A stretch of DNA of 64,000 bases from an uncultured Eubacteriales bacterium (GTDB lineage: Bacteria > Bacillota > Clostridia > Lachnospirales > Lachnospiraceae): the NCBI GenBank assembly GCA_900545175.1, contig UQYF01000001.1:186001-250000 (forward strand). Reading direction: 5' to 3'. This document shows, piece after piece, positions 1-8,437 of the stretch; within the stretch, counting starts at the first letter, position 1, and the number at the start of each line of letters is the position of its first letter. The notes under the pieces are model-generated. The model made no database searches and had not been told where the DNA came from. It saw only the letters and a program-made list of their open reading frames with translations. The translations under genes and the position numbers were made by a program.

Positions 1-12
1 CTTAAGAGATAA
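1..12 (+). CDS. possible 3' end of an upstream flagellar gene
   Basis: The first twelve bases read in frame 1 as Leu-Lys-Arg-stop. A gene ending about 27 nt before the epimerase would fit the tight spacing of this operon. Flagellar hook proteins often end in such a tripeptide, and flgE-type genes usually precede flbD in Clostridia. Four codons cannot prove this; it rests on position and the terminal residues only. Confidence 0.3.
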   Translation, partial: LKR

Positions 13-39
13 TTAAAGATTATTATTTAGGAGCATAGC

Positions 40-939
40 ATGAAAACAATCACTATTATAGGGGCTAACAGTTATATAGCAAGAAATCTGATTCAGTACA
101 TTAAAGTTAATGAATTGGGTATAGAATTATATCTATATGACAGAGAAAGCACACATAAGGATTGCTGTAGTGGTTATGCTCCTGTTAATATTTTGGATGA
201 AGAGTCTGTATCAGCAATAAAATTGGATGTCGATGCAGTGATGTTATTTGCAGGAAAGACAGGAACTTACGCCGGGTTTGATGAACCGTCCGTATTTGTG
301 AATGTAAATGAGCTTGGACTTTTGAATGTTTTAAATGCGATGAGAAAATCAAGCTCGCAGGCTAAGCTGATATTTCCATCAACGAGGCTGGTATATAAAG
401 GCAAGGATGAGCCGCTTGGGGAGGATGATGAAAAGGAGTTTAAAACGATATATGCAGTTAATAAGTATGCATGTGAGCAATATATAAAGATGTACTCAAA
501 TGTGTTTGGAATTAATTACTGTATATTTAGAATATGTGTGCCATACGGAACCATTCTTGAAGGAGTGGGTTCATACGGAACTGCCGAATTTTTTCTTGGC
601 AGGGCAAAAGAGAAAAAGAATATTTCACTTTATGGCAGAGGAGAGGTTAAGAGAACCCTGACTTATATTGGCGATTTGTGCAATACCATAATTGAAGGTG
701 CATTTTGTGACAAATGCATTGACGATGTGTATAATATTGGTGGCGAGACATACAGTCTTAATGACATGGCATCTGAGATTGCCCAAATATATGGAGTGGA
801 GTTAGAATATGTTCCCTGGCCAGAAAGTGCACTTAGAATTGAATCGGGCAGTACAGTGTTTGACAGCAGTAAGCTTGATGGTATAATTGGAAATATGCGG
901 CACATGACATTTACAAAGTGGATAGGAGGGGAAGGATGA
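40..939 (+). CDS. NAD-dependent epimerase/dehydratase (extended SDR)
   Basis: A 299-residue nucleotide-sugar epimerase or dehydratase of the extended SDR type. The N-terminus has a Rossmann strand followed by a glycine-poor NAD loop (IIGANSYIARNL, residues 5-16). The catalytic Tyr-Lys pair is seen as YAVNKYACEQ near residue 140. The substrate cannot be told from sequence. An RBS (aggag) lies 7 nt before the ATG. The stop overlaps the flbD start (ATGA at 936-939), so the gene is translationally coupled to the flagellar operon. It is not a standard fla/che member, so a role in flagellin or surface glycan sugar supply is plausible but only inferred. Confidence 0.85.
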   Translation: MKTITIIGANSYIARNLIQYIKVNELGIELYLYDRESTHKDCCSGYAPVNILDEESVSAIKLDVDAVMLFAGKTGTYAGFDEPSVFVNVNELGLLNVLNAMRKSSSQAKLIFPSTRLVYKGKDEPLGEDDEKEFKTIYAVNKYACEQYIKMYSNVFGINYCIFRICVPYGTILEGVGSYGTAEFFLGRAKEKKNISLYGRGEVKRTLTYIGDLCNTIIEGAFCDKCIDDVYNIGGETYSLNDMASEIAQIYGVELEYVPWPESALRIESGSTVFDSSKLDGIIGNMRHMTFTKWIGGEG

Positions 940-1142
940 TAGACCTTACGAGGTTTAACGGAACGACATTTACTGTCAATAGTGATTTGATAGAAGTTAT
1001 AGAGGAAACACCTGATACGGTGGTGACACTTACGACAGGTAAAAAAATAATTGTAAAAGAAAGTAGACAACAAATAAAAAATTTAGTATTATCTTATAAG
1101 AGAAAAATTTATATTGAAAAAGAGACTTTAGAAGAAGTTTGA
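936..1142 (+). CDS. flbD: FlbD family flagellar protein
   Basis: A 68-residue protein beginning MIDLTRFNG, with the FlbD/YlzI-type pattern of a short beta-rich domain (TPDTVVTLTTGKKIIVKES) and a basic C-terminus. FlbD-type genes of unknown biochemical role sit between flgE and motA in the flagellar operons of many Firmicutes, as here. The ATG at 936 was chosen over an in-frame GTG at 918 because AGGAGG at 924-929 is correctly spaced for 936 and lies inside the longer form. It overlaps the epimerase stop by 4 nt. Confidence 0.85.
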   Translation: MIDLTRFNGTTFTVNSDLIEVIEETPDTVVTLTTGKKIIVKESRQQIKNLVLSYKRKIYIEKETLEEV

Positions 1143-1175
1143 TATACAAATAATGATGACTGGTAGGTGAGTAAA

Positions 1176-1979
1176 GTGGATTTAGCTACAATAGTTGGTT
1201 TGGTTTTGTGTTTCGGATTCACAATGTATGGAATCATATCGGGAGATGGATTTGGTGTTATAGGAAGCTTTATTGATCCGGGTTCGATTGCGATTACAAT
1301 CGGTGGATCATTTGGAGCATGTCTTACAATGAATAAGCTTCCTGATTTTGTCAATGGATTAAAAGGATTTACACTTGCAATCAAGGATAAGAAGGTTGAC
1401 AATGCCGATACAATCAGAAAGATAATTGAGCTTTCTAATCTGGCACGAAAGGAAGGTCTTCTTGCACTTGAGGAAGCAGCAGAAGGACTTGACGATGAGT
1501 TCCTCAAAAAAGGAGTATTACTTATTGTGGATGGTACAGAGCCTGATTTGGTTAGAGCAATTTTGGAGACAGAGCTTTCTAACCTCGAAGCAAGACATAA
1601 GAAGGTTTATGGATTCTGGGAGAATTTAGCAGGTATGGGTCCTGCTTGGGGAATGATAGGTACCCTTATCGGTCTTATAAAGATGCTTCAGAATATGGCT
1701 GATCCGTCATCTATCGGTCCGGCGATGGCCATAGCACTCATTACAACATTCTATGGTTCACTTCTTGCTAACTGGCTTGCAACACCGGTAGCAATTAAGC
1801 TTCGTGCTAATAACGAGACAGAGGTAACACTCAAGGAAGTTATGATAGAAGGTCTGTTATCAATACAGGCAGGAGAGAATCCAAGAGTTATTGAGGAGAA
1901 GTTAAAATCATTCCTTTCACCGGCTGAGAGAACTAAGTTCGGCAGTGATGAGGAGAACGGACAGGCAGGTGAGGCTTAA
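1176..1979 (+). CDS. motA: flagellar motor stator protein MotA
   Basis: The proton-channel stator subunit that pairs with MotB to drive the flagellar rotor. It shows two N-terminal membrane segments (residues about 3-25 and 30-50) and a cytoplasmic loop with the rotor-contacting charged stretch. The MotA/TolQ/ExbB core follows (GMGPAWGMIGTLIGLI, then an alanine-rich segment), with two more membrane helices at about 150-205. GTG at 1176 gives MDLATIVG, matching the usual MotA start, with aggtga 5 nt upstream; a GTG at 1167 is the alternative. The TAA overlaps the motB ATG by one base. Confidence 0.93.
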   Translation: MDLATIVGLVLCFGFTMYGIISGDGFGVIGSFIDPGSIAITIGGSFGACLTMNKLPDFVNGLKGFTLAIKDKKVDNADTIRKIIELSNLARKEGLLALEEAAEGLDDEFLKKGVLLIVDGTEPDLVRAILETELSNLEARHKKVYGFWENLAGMGPAWGMIGTLIGLIKMLQNMADPSSIGPAMAIALITTFYGSLLANWLATPVAIKLRANNETEVTLKEVMIEGLLSIQAGENPRVIEEKLKSFLSPAERTKFGSDEENGQAGEA

Positions 1980-2785
1980 TGGCAAAAAAGCAGGAAGAGG
2001 CTCCTGTAAAAACCGATGGATGGAAAGATACATTTTCCGATCTGATGAATCTTCTTTTGTGTTTCTTCGTCCTTTTGTTTGCATCGTCCACTGTGGATGC
2101 TGAAAAATTCCAACAGATTGCCCAATCAATGGCTCAGAGTTTTTCAATACTAAATGGAGGGCAGACAGGAATAGGTGAAGGCATGCTCATATCAAGTGGA
2201 GCAAGCCAGCTTACAGAGCTTGGACAGTATTATTCGGAGCTTGGAAAGAATGAAGAAGGCGAAGCCGATACTATTACATATGCAAAGCTTGAGCTTGAAA
2301 AAGAGGAATTAAAAGAATCAACAAAGATGTCAGAAGATATAGAGCGGGAGCTTGCCGCAGATAAGATATCGTCATCAGTAGAGGTTCAGACAACGACTCA
2401 CTATGTTCAGCTTACACTAAAGGGTTCACTTTTGTTTGATTCTGCAAAAGCAGATTTAAAACCTGAAGCAAAAGAGCTTTTAAAGCAGGTTGCAAAGATA
2501 CTTGAGCAGTATTCTGATAATACGATACAGATACTCGGACATACGGATAATGTACCAATAATCGGTGACCCGCTATTTACAAGCAATGCAGTGCTGTCAA
2601 CCTACAGAGCACTTTCGGTATATGAATATTTGGTAAATGATTGTGGACTTTCACCAAATAATCTTATGCATTCGGGCTTTGGTGAATATAAACCGGTTGC
2701 AGATAACTCGACAGCAGAGGGAAGAGCACAGAACAGGCGTGTTGAGATAAGAATTTATAATAGCTATAATAATTACAATGAGTAA
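1979..2785 (+). CDS. motB: flagellar motor stator protein MotB
   Basis: The peptidoglycan-anchored stator subunit. The single membrane helix carries the proton-binding aspartate (FSDLMNLLLCFFVLLF, Asp about residue 21). A linker with a plug-like region follows, then a C-terminal OmpA-like domain (about 145-265) with the wall-binding pattern ILGHTDNVP and GRAQNRRVEIRI. The length of 268 is normal. It starts within the motA stop, which suggests coupled translation in a 4:2 stator. The usual SNWELS stretch reads SNAVLSTYRA, a mild variation. Confidence 0.94.
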   Translation: MAKKQEEAPVKTDGWKDTFSDLMNLLLCFFVLLFASSTVDAEKFQQIAQSMAQSFSILNGGQTGIGEGMLISSGASQLTELGQYYSELGKNEEGEADTITYAKLELEKEELKESTKMSEDIERELAADKISSSVEVQTTTHYVQLTLKGSLLFDSAKADLKPEAKELLKQVAKILEQYSDNTIQILGHTDNVPIIGDPLFTSNAVLSTYRALSVYEYLVNDCGLSPNNLMHSGFGEYKPVADNSTAEGRAQNRRVEIRIYNSYNNYNE

Positions 2786-2804
2786 AATACAGGAGGAAAA
2801 ATAA

Positions 2805-3326
2805 GTGAAAAAGAGTCTTTTACAAATCATTACACTCACATTAGTTGTAGTGAACTTAGTGCTCTCGGCATTGTTAATTTTCACATGTATGCCGGCAATC
2901 AGCAAGACAGGTAAGCTTGTTGATAAAATCTGTGAAATAATTGATTTGGATGTGAGCGGTTCATCGGATGAACCGGAGACAGTCGATATTAAGAACCTTG
3001 AGGAAGTTGCAGTAACTTTCAATGGTGAGTCTACAGCTTCTCTTAATCTTAAGACAGGCGATGATGGCAAGGCACATGTCATAGTAGTTGGTGTCAGCAT
3101 TATTCTTGATAAGTCACATGCAGACTATAAGGCTAAGCATGATATAATTAATTCAGCAATGAGCCAGATTGACAGTACGATTATTGATGTCGTTACACAG
3201 TATACGATGGCACAAGCTAACTCTAACAAAGAAGAAATTCGTAAAGAAGTTCTCGGAAAACTTCAGGAACTTTTTGATTCGACATTTATATATGATGTAA
3301 GCTTTACAAGTTTTATTACCCAGTAA
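2805..3326 (+). CDS. fliL: FliL-like flagellar basal body protein
   Basis: A 173-residue protein with one N-terminal membrane helix (residues about 5-28) and an extracytoplasmic domain, as in FliL, which surrounds the stator and supports torque. Assignment rests mainly on position between motB and fliM and on the topology; sequence conservation in this family is low. The start is GTG at 2805 with AGGAGG at 2791-2796. A Ser/Asp/Glu-rich stretch (SGSSDEPETVD) follows the membrane segment. Confidence 0.75.
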   Translation: MKKSLLQIITLTLVVVNLVLSALLIFTCMPAISKTGKLVDKICEIIDLDVSGSSDEPETVDIKNLEEVAVTFNGESTASLNLKTGDDGKAHVIVVGVSIILDKSHADYKAKHDIINSAMSQIDSTIIDVVTQYTMAQANSNKEEIRKEVLGKLQELFDSTFIYDVSFTSFITQ

Positions 3327-3356
3327 TGTATTTTAAGAGAAAGGCAGGTGGCTTTG

Positions 3357-4337
3357 ATGAGCGAAGTCCTGTCGCAGAGCGAGATAGATAATCTGCTAAA
3401 AGCTCTCAACAGTGGTGAGCTTGATGTGGACGAAATAAAAGATAAGGATGAAAAACAGGTCAAGAATTATGACTTTGCCAGACCAACAAAATTTTCTAAG
3501 GAGCATCTTCGAACACTTGAAATTATTTTCGAACATTATGGCCGACTTTTATCTACTAATTTGCCGGCGTATTTAAGAAAAGCTGTGCAGGTTGAAGTTG
3601 TCAATTCAGAGTCGGTTATTTATTCAGAATTTTCCAATGCGTTGTCCAATCCAGTGCTGTTAGGTGTTGTCAATATGGAACCGCTTGAGGGTACTATGGT
3701 TATGGAAATATCGGGAAATCTGGCATATGCAATGATTGACCGACTACTTGGAGGCGAGGGAGAGCCACTTGATAAGATAAGAGATTATTCTGAGATAGAG
3801 TTGGTTATTCTTGAACGCATATACACAATATGCGTTAACCTGTTGAGGGAACCTTGGCAGAATGTAGTAAGTATAATGCCGCGTCTCGAAAGGATTGAGA
3901 CCAATTCCCAGTTCGCTCAGATTATTTCGCCAAGCGAAACTATTGCAATTATCACAATTAATGTTAAAATAGGAGAAGTGGAAGGCTTGATGAATGTGTG
4001 TCTTCCATTTGGAGTGTTAGAGCCTGTCATGGATAAGCTGAATACCAAATACTGGTTTTCAACTATGCAGGATAAGGACAATAAATCGTACAATGATGCG
4101 ATTGAGAGCCTTATATCTAAAGCTCAGATTCCTATCAAAGCTGTGCTCGGAAACAGTTCGATTTCGGTGAATGATTTTATCAATCTGCATATCGGTGATG
4201 TAATTAAGCTGGATAGGGGTATAGATGAAGAATTAGATATTTATGTGGGCAATTTAAAGAAGTTTGCGGCTATGCCCGGTTCGTCCAATGATAATTATGC
4301 GGTGCGAATTACGCAAATACTGAAAGAAGAGGAGTGA
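3357..4337 (+). CDS. fliM: flagellar motor switch protein FliM
   Basis: A C-ring switch protein of 326 residues. The N-terminal CheY-P binding peptide is LSQSEIDNLL (about residues 5-14). The middle CheC-like domain contains GGEGEPLDKIRDYSEIE, and a C-terminal SpoA/FliN-like domain (about 250-320) has LHIGDVIKLDRGIDEELD. ATG at 3357 gives the canonical MSEVLSQ start and follows aggtgg by 5 nt; a GTG at 3348 would put the RBS inside the gene. Four bases separate it from fliY. Confidence 0.96.
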   Translation: MSEVLSQSEIDNLLKALNSGELDVDEIKDKDEKQVKNYDFARPTKFSKEHLRTLEIIFEHYGRLLSTNLPAYLRKAVQVEVVNSESVIYSEFSNALSNPVLLGVVNMEPLEGTMVMEISGNLAYAMIDRLLGGEGEPLDKIRDYSEIELVILERIYTICVNLLREPWQNVVSIMPRLERIETNSQFAQIISPSETIAIITINVKIGEVEGLMNVCLPFGVLEPVMDKLNTKYWFSTMQDKDNKSYNDAIESLISKAQIPIKAVLGNSSISVNDFINLHIGDVIKLDRGIDEELDIYVGNLKKFAAMPGSSNDNYAVRITQILKEEE

Positions 4338-4341
4338 AACA

Positions 4342-5595
4342 ATGGATGGAATGTTATCACAGGAAGAAATAAATGCATTATTAGCCGGAGATGATAAAGG
4401 CGGTGGAAATAATGATTCTTCAGCAGCAGATACAACATCACCGGCAGATGATGATCAGTTCCTTACAGAAGAGCAGAAAGATGCCATTGGAGAGATTTCT
4501 AATATCAGTATGGGTTCAGCGGCAACTACACTTGGAATGCTGCTCAATCAGACTGTTACAATTACAACGCCGAATGTATCATATGTAAGCTGGGAAGAAT
4601 TATCTGATTCATATGACAGACCATGCGTATTTCTTCAGATTAAATATGTTGAAGGCCTTGACGGTAATAATGTACTTGTACTCAAGGAAAATGATGTTAA
4701 AATTATTACTGACCTTATGATGGGAGGTCCGGGTGTAGCTTCTGATGAACCTATCACAGACTTACATTTGAGTGCCATTGGTGAAGCGATGAATCAGATG
4801 ATGGGAAGCGCCTCGACATCTATGTCATCAATGCTCAATAAAAAGATTGATATTAGTCCTCCAATTGCTGAGGTAATCGACCTTAATGAGAGCATGAATA
4901 CAAAAAAGCTGCCTGAGTTCCTTAAGTCAAAGTTTGTTAAGGTTTCATTTAAGATGCTTATCGGTGATTTGATTGACAGTGAAATTATGCAGTTGTATCC
5001 TGTTGAATTTGCCAAGTCATTATATGAGATTTTTGGAATGCATACATCTGATTCAGATGAATCAACAGCTACGCAGGCAGAAGCATCACAGCCGGCTCCT
5101 GCACCACAACCGGCACCACAGTCAGCTCCTGCACCACAGCCTGCACCGGTTCCACAGCCGAATACAGGCTATGCACCGGATATGAATGGATATCAGCAGC
5201 CGGGAATGAATCCGTATGCACAGCCTATGGGCGGATATATGCAGCCGGCAATGCCATATCCGCAGCCACAGGTAATGGGAGGCTATCAGCCACAGCAGAT
5301 GCCAAATGTTCAGCCTGCATCATTCCAGCCGTTTACGGGAAATGTTGGAGCAAATGGACAGCCGGAGAATATCGGTCTGATTATGGATGTGCCTCTTGAA
5401 GTTACTGTTGAACTTGGTAGAACTAAGAAATCCATAAAGGAGATTCTTGATTTTGCTCCGGGAACAATTGTTGAGCTTAACAAGATTGCAGGTGAACCGG
5501 TTGATGTCCTAGTGAATGGAAAGTATGTTGCTAAGGGTGAGGTTGTTGTAATTGAAGAGAGCTTTGGAATTAAGATAACCGAAATTATAAAATAA
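4342..5595 (+). CDS. fliY: flagellar switch phosphatase FliY (CheC-FliN fusion)
   Basis: A 417-residue switch component that combines a CheY-P phosphatase with a FliN domain. The N-terminal DGMLSQEEINALL is a CheY-P docking peptide. The CheC-like domain (about 45-230) keeps both ExxN catalytic motifs, GEISNISMG and GEAMNQMMG. A long Pro/Gln/Ala/Tyr/Met-rich linker spans about 235-335, with repeats of AP-Q-PA units and GGY. The C-terminal SpoA domain (about 345-417) is FliN-like. FliY replaces FliN in many Firmicutes. The linker is unusually long and biased, as expected for a disordered tether. Confidence 0.94.
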   Translation: MDGMLSQEEINALLAGDDKGGGNNDSSAADTTSPADDDQFLTEEQKDAIGEISNISMGSAATTLGMLLNQTVTITTPNVSYVSWEELSDSYDRPCVFLQIKYVEGLDGNNVLVLKENDVKIITDLMMGGPGVASDEPITDLHLSAIGEAMNQMMGSASTSMSSMLNKKIDISPPIAEVIDLNESMNTKKLPEFLKSKFVKVSFKMLIGDLIDSEIMQLYPVEFAKSLYEIFGMHTSDSDESTATQAEASQPAPAPQPAPQSAPAPQPAPVPQPNTGYAPDMNGYQQPGMNPYAQPMGGYMQPAMPYPQPQVMGGYQPQQMPNVQPASFQPFTGNVGANGQPENIGLIMDVPLEVTVELGRTKKSIKEILDFAPGTIVELNKIAGEPVDVLVNGKYVAKGEVVVIEESFGIKITEIIK

Positions 5596-5606
5596 CAAAA
5601 AAATAT

Positions 5607-5635
5607 ATACAAATTTAATTACTTTATAGTATAAT
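5607..5635 (+). promoter_or_regulatory. weak possible internal promoter before cheY
   Basis: In the 83-nt gap between fliY and cheY a clean TATAAT lies at 5630-5635. The -35 hexamer 17 nt upstream (atacaa) matches poorly. This is the largest gap in the early operon, so an extra start site for cheY is possible but weakly supported. Confidence 0.3.
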
Positions 5636-5678
5636 AGTGATGTGTATGTGATTAATTTATACCAAAAGGAGAACTTTT

Positions 5679-6041
5679 ATGGCAAAGAATATATTAATTT
5701 GCGATGATGCAGCATTTATGCGAATGATGATTAAGGACATTCTCACAAAGAATGGATACAATGTAGTTGGTGAAGCTGAGAATGGTGCTAAAGCAGTAGA
5801 AAAGTATAATGAACTCAAGCCGGATCTTGTACTGATGGATATTACAATGCCGGAGATGGATGGAATTCAGGCACTTAAGGCTATTAAGGCAGCTGATTCC
5901 TCAGCTATGGTTATTATGTGCTCAGCTATGGGACAGCAGGCTATGGTTATTGAGTCAATTCAATCAGGAGCAAAGGATTTCATTGTAAAGCCTTTCCAGC
6001 AGGATCGTGTTTTGGAGGCTGTCAGAAAGGTTGTAGGTTAG
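5679..6041 (+). CDS. cheY: chemotaxis response regulator CheY
   Basis: A 120-residue single-domain receiver. It has the acidic pocket (ICDDAAFMR, Asp9/Asp10), the phosphorylation site Asp54 in LVLMDITMPEMDG, the conserved Ser/Thr in MCSAMGQ and the Lys in IVKPFQ. Phosphorylated by CheA, it binds FliM and FliY to change rotation. It has its own strong RBS (aaaggag). The stop overlaps the fliO GTG by one base. Confidence 0.96.
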   Translation: MAKNILICDDAAFMRMMIKDILTKNGYNVVGEAENGAKAVEKYNELKPDLVLMDITMPEMDGIQALKAIKAADSSAMVIMCSAMGQQAMVIESIQSGAKDFIVKPFQQDRVLEAVRKVVG

Positions 6042-6418
6042 TGCAGTATCAGTTGCTTCTTACAGGGATAAACGGCATTGTTCAACTTATTACGGTTGCA
6101 GTGCTGTTTATCGTTGTACTTGTTATGACTTATTTTACGACACGGTTTATTGGCAATTATCAGAAGGCTCATATGTCCTGTGATAATATACAGATTGTTG
6201 AGACTATGCGGCTTTCACAAAATAAACTGATTCAGATTGTTTATATCAGTGATAAATACTTTGCGATTGCAGTCTGTAAAGATACAGTTACATTATTAGG
6301 TGAGCTTAATGGCAGTGATATTATAGTTTCACAAAATAATGTTACTAATGAGAGATTTGAGAGTGTTCTCAACAGATTCAGGAAAAAGGAACAGAATAAT
6401 AAGCAGGAAGACAGGTAG
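6041..6418 (+). CDS. fliO: flagellar biosynthetic protein FliO/FliZ
   Basis: A 125-residue protein with one membrane helix (about 12-33), a short conserved cytoplasmic domain (VETMRLSQNKLIQIVYISDKYFAIAV) and a charged tail. This is typical of FliO (FliZ in Bacillus), which helps assemble the FliP-FliQ-FliR export gate. Position between cheY and fliP supports it. The GTG start overlaps the last base of cheY; fliP begins 5 nt after the stop. Confidence 0.85.
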   Translation: MQYQLLLTGINGIVQLITVAVLFIVVLVMTYFTTRFIGNYQKAHMSCDNIQIVETMRLSQNKLIQIVYISDKYFAIAVCKDTVTLLGELNGSDIIVSQNNVTNERFESVLNRFRKKEQNNKQEDR

Positions 6419-6423
6419 AAGGT

Positions 6424-7260
6424 ATGTACACTAGAAAGAACTTTAAGAAGAATGCGCTCAGATTTCTTATGCTCTTTACACTTATCTTTATGATTCTGCT
6501 TATGAATTCAGAGAGAGCTGTGTATGCGTCTGAAGGAACGGGCGTTCCCGGGACACTTGGTGGTGAAACTCAGACAACATCTGATAAGGATTATAATCTT
6601 CTTACTATTGGTGTTGCGGCAGGCGATGAAAATATGGCTGGTGTATTGCAGATGTTGGCAATTCTTACAGTGATATCACTGGCACCATCCATCCTTATAA
6701 TGCTGACGTCGTTTACAAGAATTATTATAGTACTGCATTTTACAAGAGCTGCTCTTAATACGCAGACTGTTCCGCCAAATCAGATTCTTGTAGGTCTTGC
6801 TTTGTTTTTGACTTTTTTTATCATGGCACCAACATTCAATACAGTGTACAACGATGCAGTTAAACCTCTTGCTGCAGGTGAAATAAGCACAGAAGAAGCT
6901 TTAGAGACAGGAATTGTTCCTATAAGAAATTTCATGTTGGGTCAGACTGACAAGAAGGATATAAAGATGTTCCTTGAGATAGCAGGTGAACAGGATATTC
7001 AGACAGAAGATGATATTCCTACATCTGTACTGATTCCAAGCTTTATTATAAGTGAACTTAGAACAGCATTTATAATTGGATTTTTAATTTATATACCTTT
7101 TATAGTTATTGATATGGTTGTCGCATCAACGCTTATGTCAATGGGAATGATGATGCTTCCGCCTACAACGATTTCTATGCCGTTTAAGATACTTCTGTTC
7201 ATTATAGCAGATGGATGGAATTTGGTTATAGGAAATCTTGTGAAGACTTTTTATCATTAA
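6424..7260 (+). CDS. fliP: flagellar export gate protein FliP
   Basis: Core of the flagellar type III export gate, 278 residues. An N-terminal signal-like segment (about 12-35) precedes the conserved domain. Family features include SLAPSILIMLTSFTRIIIVL (about 87-106), TVPPNQILVGLALFLTFF, and the C-terminal MMMLPPTTISMPFKILLFI with a GWNLVIGNL tail. Several membrane helices are evident. It is followed by a hairpin and fliQ. Confidence 0.96.
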   Translation: MYTRKNFKKNALRFLMLFTLIFMILLMNSERAVYASEGTGVPGTLGGETQTTSDKDYNLLTIGVAAGDENMAGVLQMLAILTVISLAPSILIMLTSFTRIIIVLHFTRAALNTQTVPPNQILVGLALFLTFFIMAPTFNTVYNDAVKPLAAGEISTEEALETGIVPIRNFMLGQTDKKDIKMFLEIAGEQDIQTEDDIPTSVLIPSFIISELRTAFIIGFLIYIPFIVIDMVVASTLMSMGMMMLPPTTISMPFKILLFIIADGWNLVIGNLVKTFYH

Positions 7261-7279
7261 TAAAGGCACAGAAATCACT

Positions 7280-7299
7280 GCCTCCACTTAGGTGGGGGC
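7280..7299 (+). promoter_or_regulatory. intra-operonic hairpin between fliP and fliQ
   Basis: GCCTCCAC (7280-7287) pairs with GTGGGGGC (7292-7299) across a TTAG loop: eight pairs with one G-U. The following bases (tgatttgat) are only weakly T-rich, so it is not a clear terminator. It lies in the 70-nt fliP-fliQ gap and could affect mRNA processing or the relative level of downstream genes; function is inferred. Confidence 0.6.
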
Positions 7300-7330
7300 T
7301 GATTTGATATTTGGAGAAAAGGAGATTGAA

Positions 7331-7603
7331 ATGACTCAACAGCAGGTAATTGATATTATGAAAGAGGCACTTTTTCTTGTAATCGAATGTGCAGCTCCGC
7401 TTCTTCTTGTTTCACTTATTGTAGGATTAATAATAAGTATTTTTCAGACAATCACATCAATTCAGGAGCAGACTCTTACATTTGTGCCGAAGATTTTAGC
7501 AGTTTTTTTGACATTAATGCTTGTTGCAGGATGGATTGGAACGAATTTGACTGATTTTATGAATTCACTCTGGGGTTCATTTAATACATTTTGTGGATTT
7601 TGA
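7331..7603 (+). CDS. fliQ: flagellar export gate protein FliQ
   Basis: A 90-residue protein with two membrane helices (about 12-35 and 50-75), the FliQ pattern LLLVSLIVGLIISIFQ followed by TSIQEQTLTFVPK. It is one of the three export-gate proteins that form the FliPQR channel. The ATG at 7331 matches the usual length and follows AAAAGGAG (7317-7324) by 6 nt. A GTG at 7292 would add 13 residues and lie inside the upstream hairpin. Confidence 0.95.
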   Translation: MTQQQVIDIMKEALFLVIECAAPLLLVSLIVGLIISIFQTITSIQEQTLTFVPKILAVFLTLMLVAGWIGTNLTDFMNSLWGSFNTFCGF

Positions 7604-7651
7604 TGAGTGAGTAATTTTGAAGTTTAATCTGACAAACTGGAGTTAAAAAGT

Positions 7652-8437
7652 ATGACATTAAATGTTGATACACTACTTTCACAGTGGGAGCTATATTTAT
7701 TGATTCTTGTCCGTATAACAGCTTTTGTCTATACAGCACCTTTTTTCTCGATGAGTAATGTGCCGGCAAGAACAAAGCTGGGACTCTCATTGTTCTTGTC
7801 CTATATTATCGTATGTATCACTCCTGAACAGAATTATTCCTACGATGGAGTTATTGGCTATGCAATTTTAGTCCTGCGGGAAGCAATAGTAGGGCTTTCA
7901 ATTGGATTTTGTGCTAATCTGAGTATTCAGGCTGTGCACTTTGCCGGTCAAATTATAGATGTGAATATAGGTCTTGCAATGGCGACTATGTATGACCCGG
8001 CTACAAGAATGCAGGTCAATTTGTCCGGAAGATTGTATTATTATGTTGTGCTTTTGCTTATGATGATTTCGGGACTTCACAGATTTTTAATTCAGGCTAT
8101 TGTAGATACATATACAGTTATTCCGATTGGAGCTGCAATAATCAAGCCGACAGTGTATAATACAGTGGTAGGTTTTATTGCAGACTATTTTGTAATAGGT
8201 TTTCGTATTGCACTGCCTGTATTCATCACTCTGATGCTGGTGAGCTGCATACTTGGTATTATGGCAAAAATAGCACCTCAGATGAATATGTTTTCTGTCG
8301 GAATGCAGTTAAAAATCATAGTTGGACTTATGGTTATGTATCTGACTGTTTCAATGCTTCCATCGGTTTCTAATTTTTTGATGGAGACAATGAAAAGTAA
8401 TATTGTAGATATAGTTAAGGGGATGTATGCCGGGTGA
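7652..8437 (+). CDS. fliR: flagellar export gate protein FliR
   Basis: A 261-residue multi-pass membrane protein, normal length for FliR. Recognisable features are RITAFVYTAPFFS near the N-terminus, GFCANLSIQAVHFAGQIIDVNIGLAMATMYDP in the middle (about 85-116), and IMAKIAPQMNMFSVGMQLKI (about 208-227). It forms the FliPQR gate. The last codon overlaps the flhB GTG by 4 nt (GTGA at 8434-8437). Confidence 0.94.
   Translation: MTLNVDTLLSQWELYLLILVRITAFVYTAPFFSMSNVPARTKLGLSLFLSYIIVCITPEQNYSYDGVIGYAILVLREAIVGLSIGFCANLSIQAVHFAGQIIDVNIGLAMATMYDPATRMQVNLSGRLYYYVVLLLMMISGLHRFLIQAIVDTYTVIPIGAAIIKPTVYNTVVGFIADYFVIGFRIALPVFITLMLVSCILGIMAKIAPQMNMFSVGMQLKIIVGLMVMYLTVSMLPSVSNFLMETMKSNIVDIVKGMYAG

Noticed and set aside
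1167..1175. GTG 1167 as the motA start
   Set aside because: The Shine-Dalgarno-like aggtga at 1165-1170 would overlap it; GTG 1176 has the right spacing and the usual MotA N-terminus.
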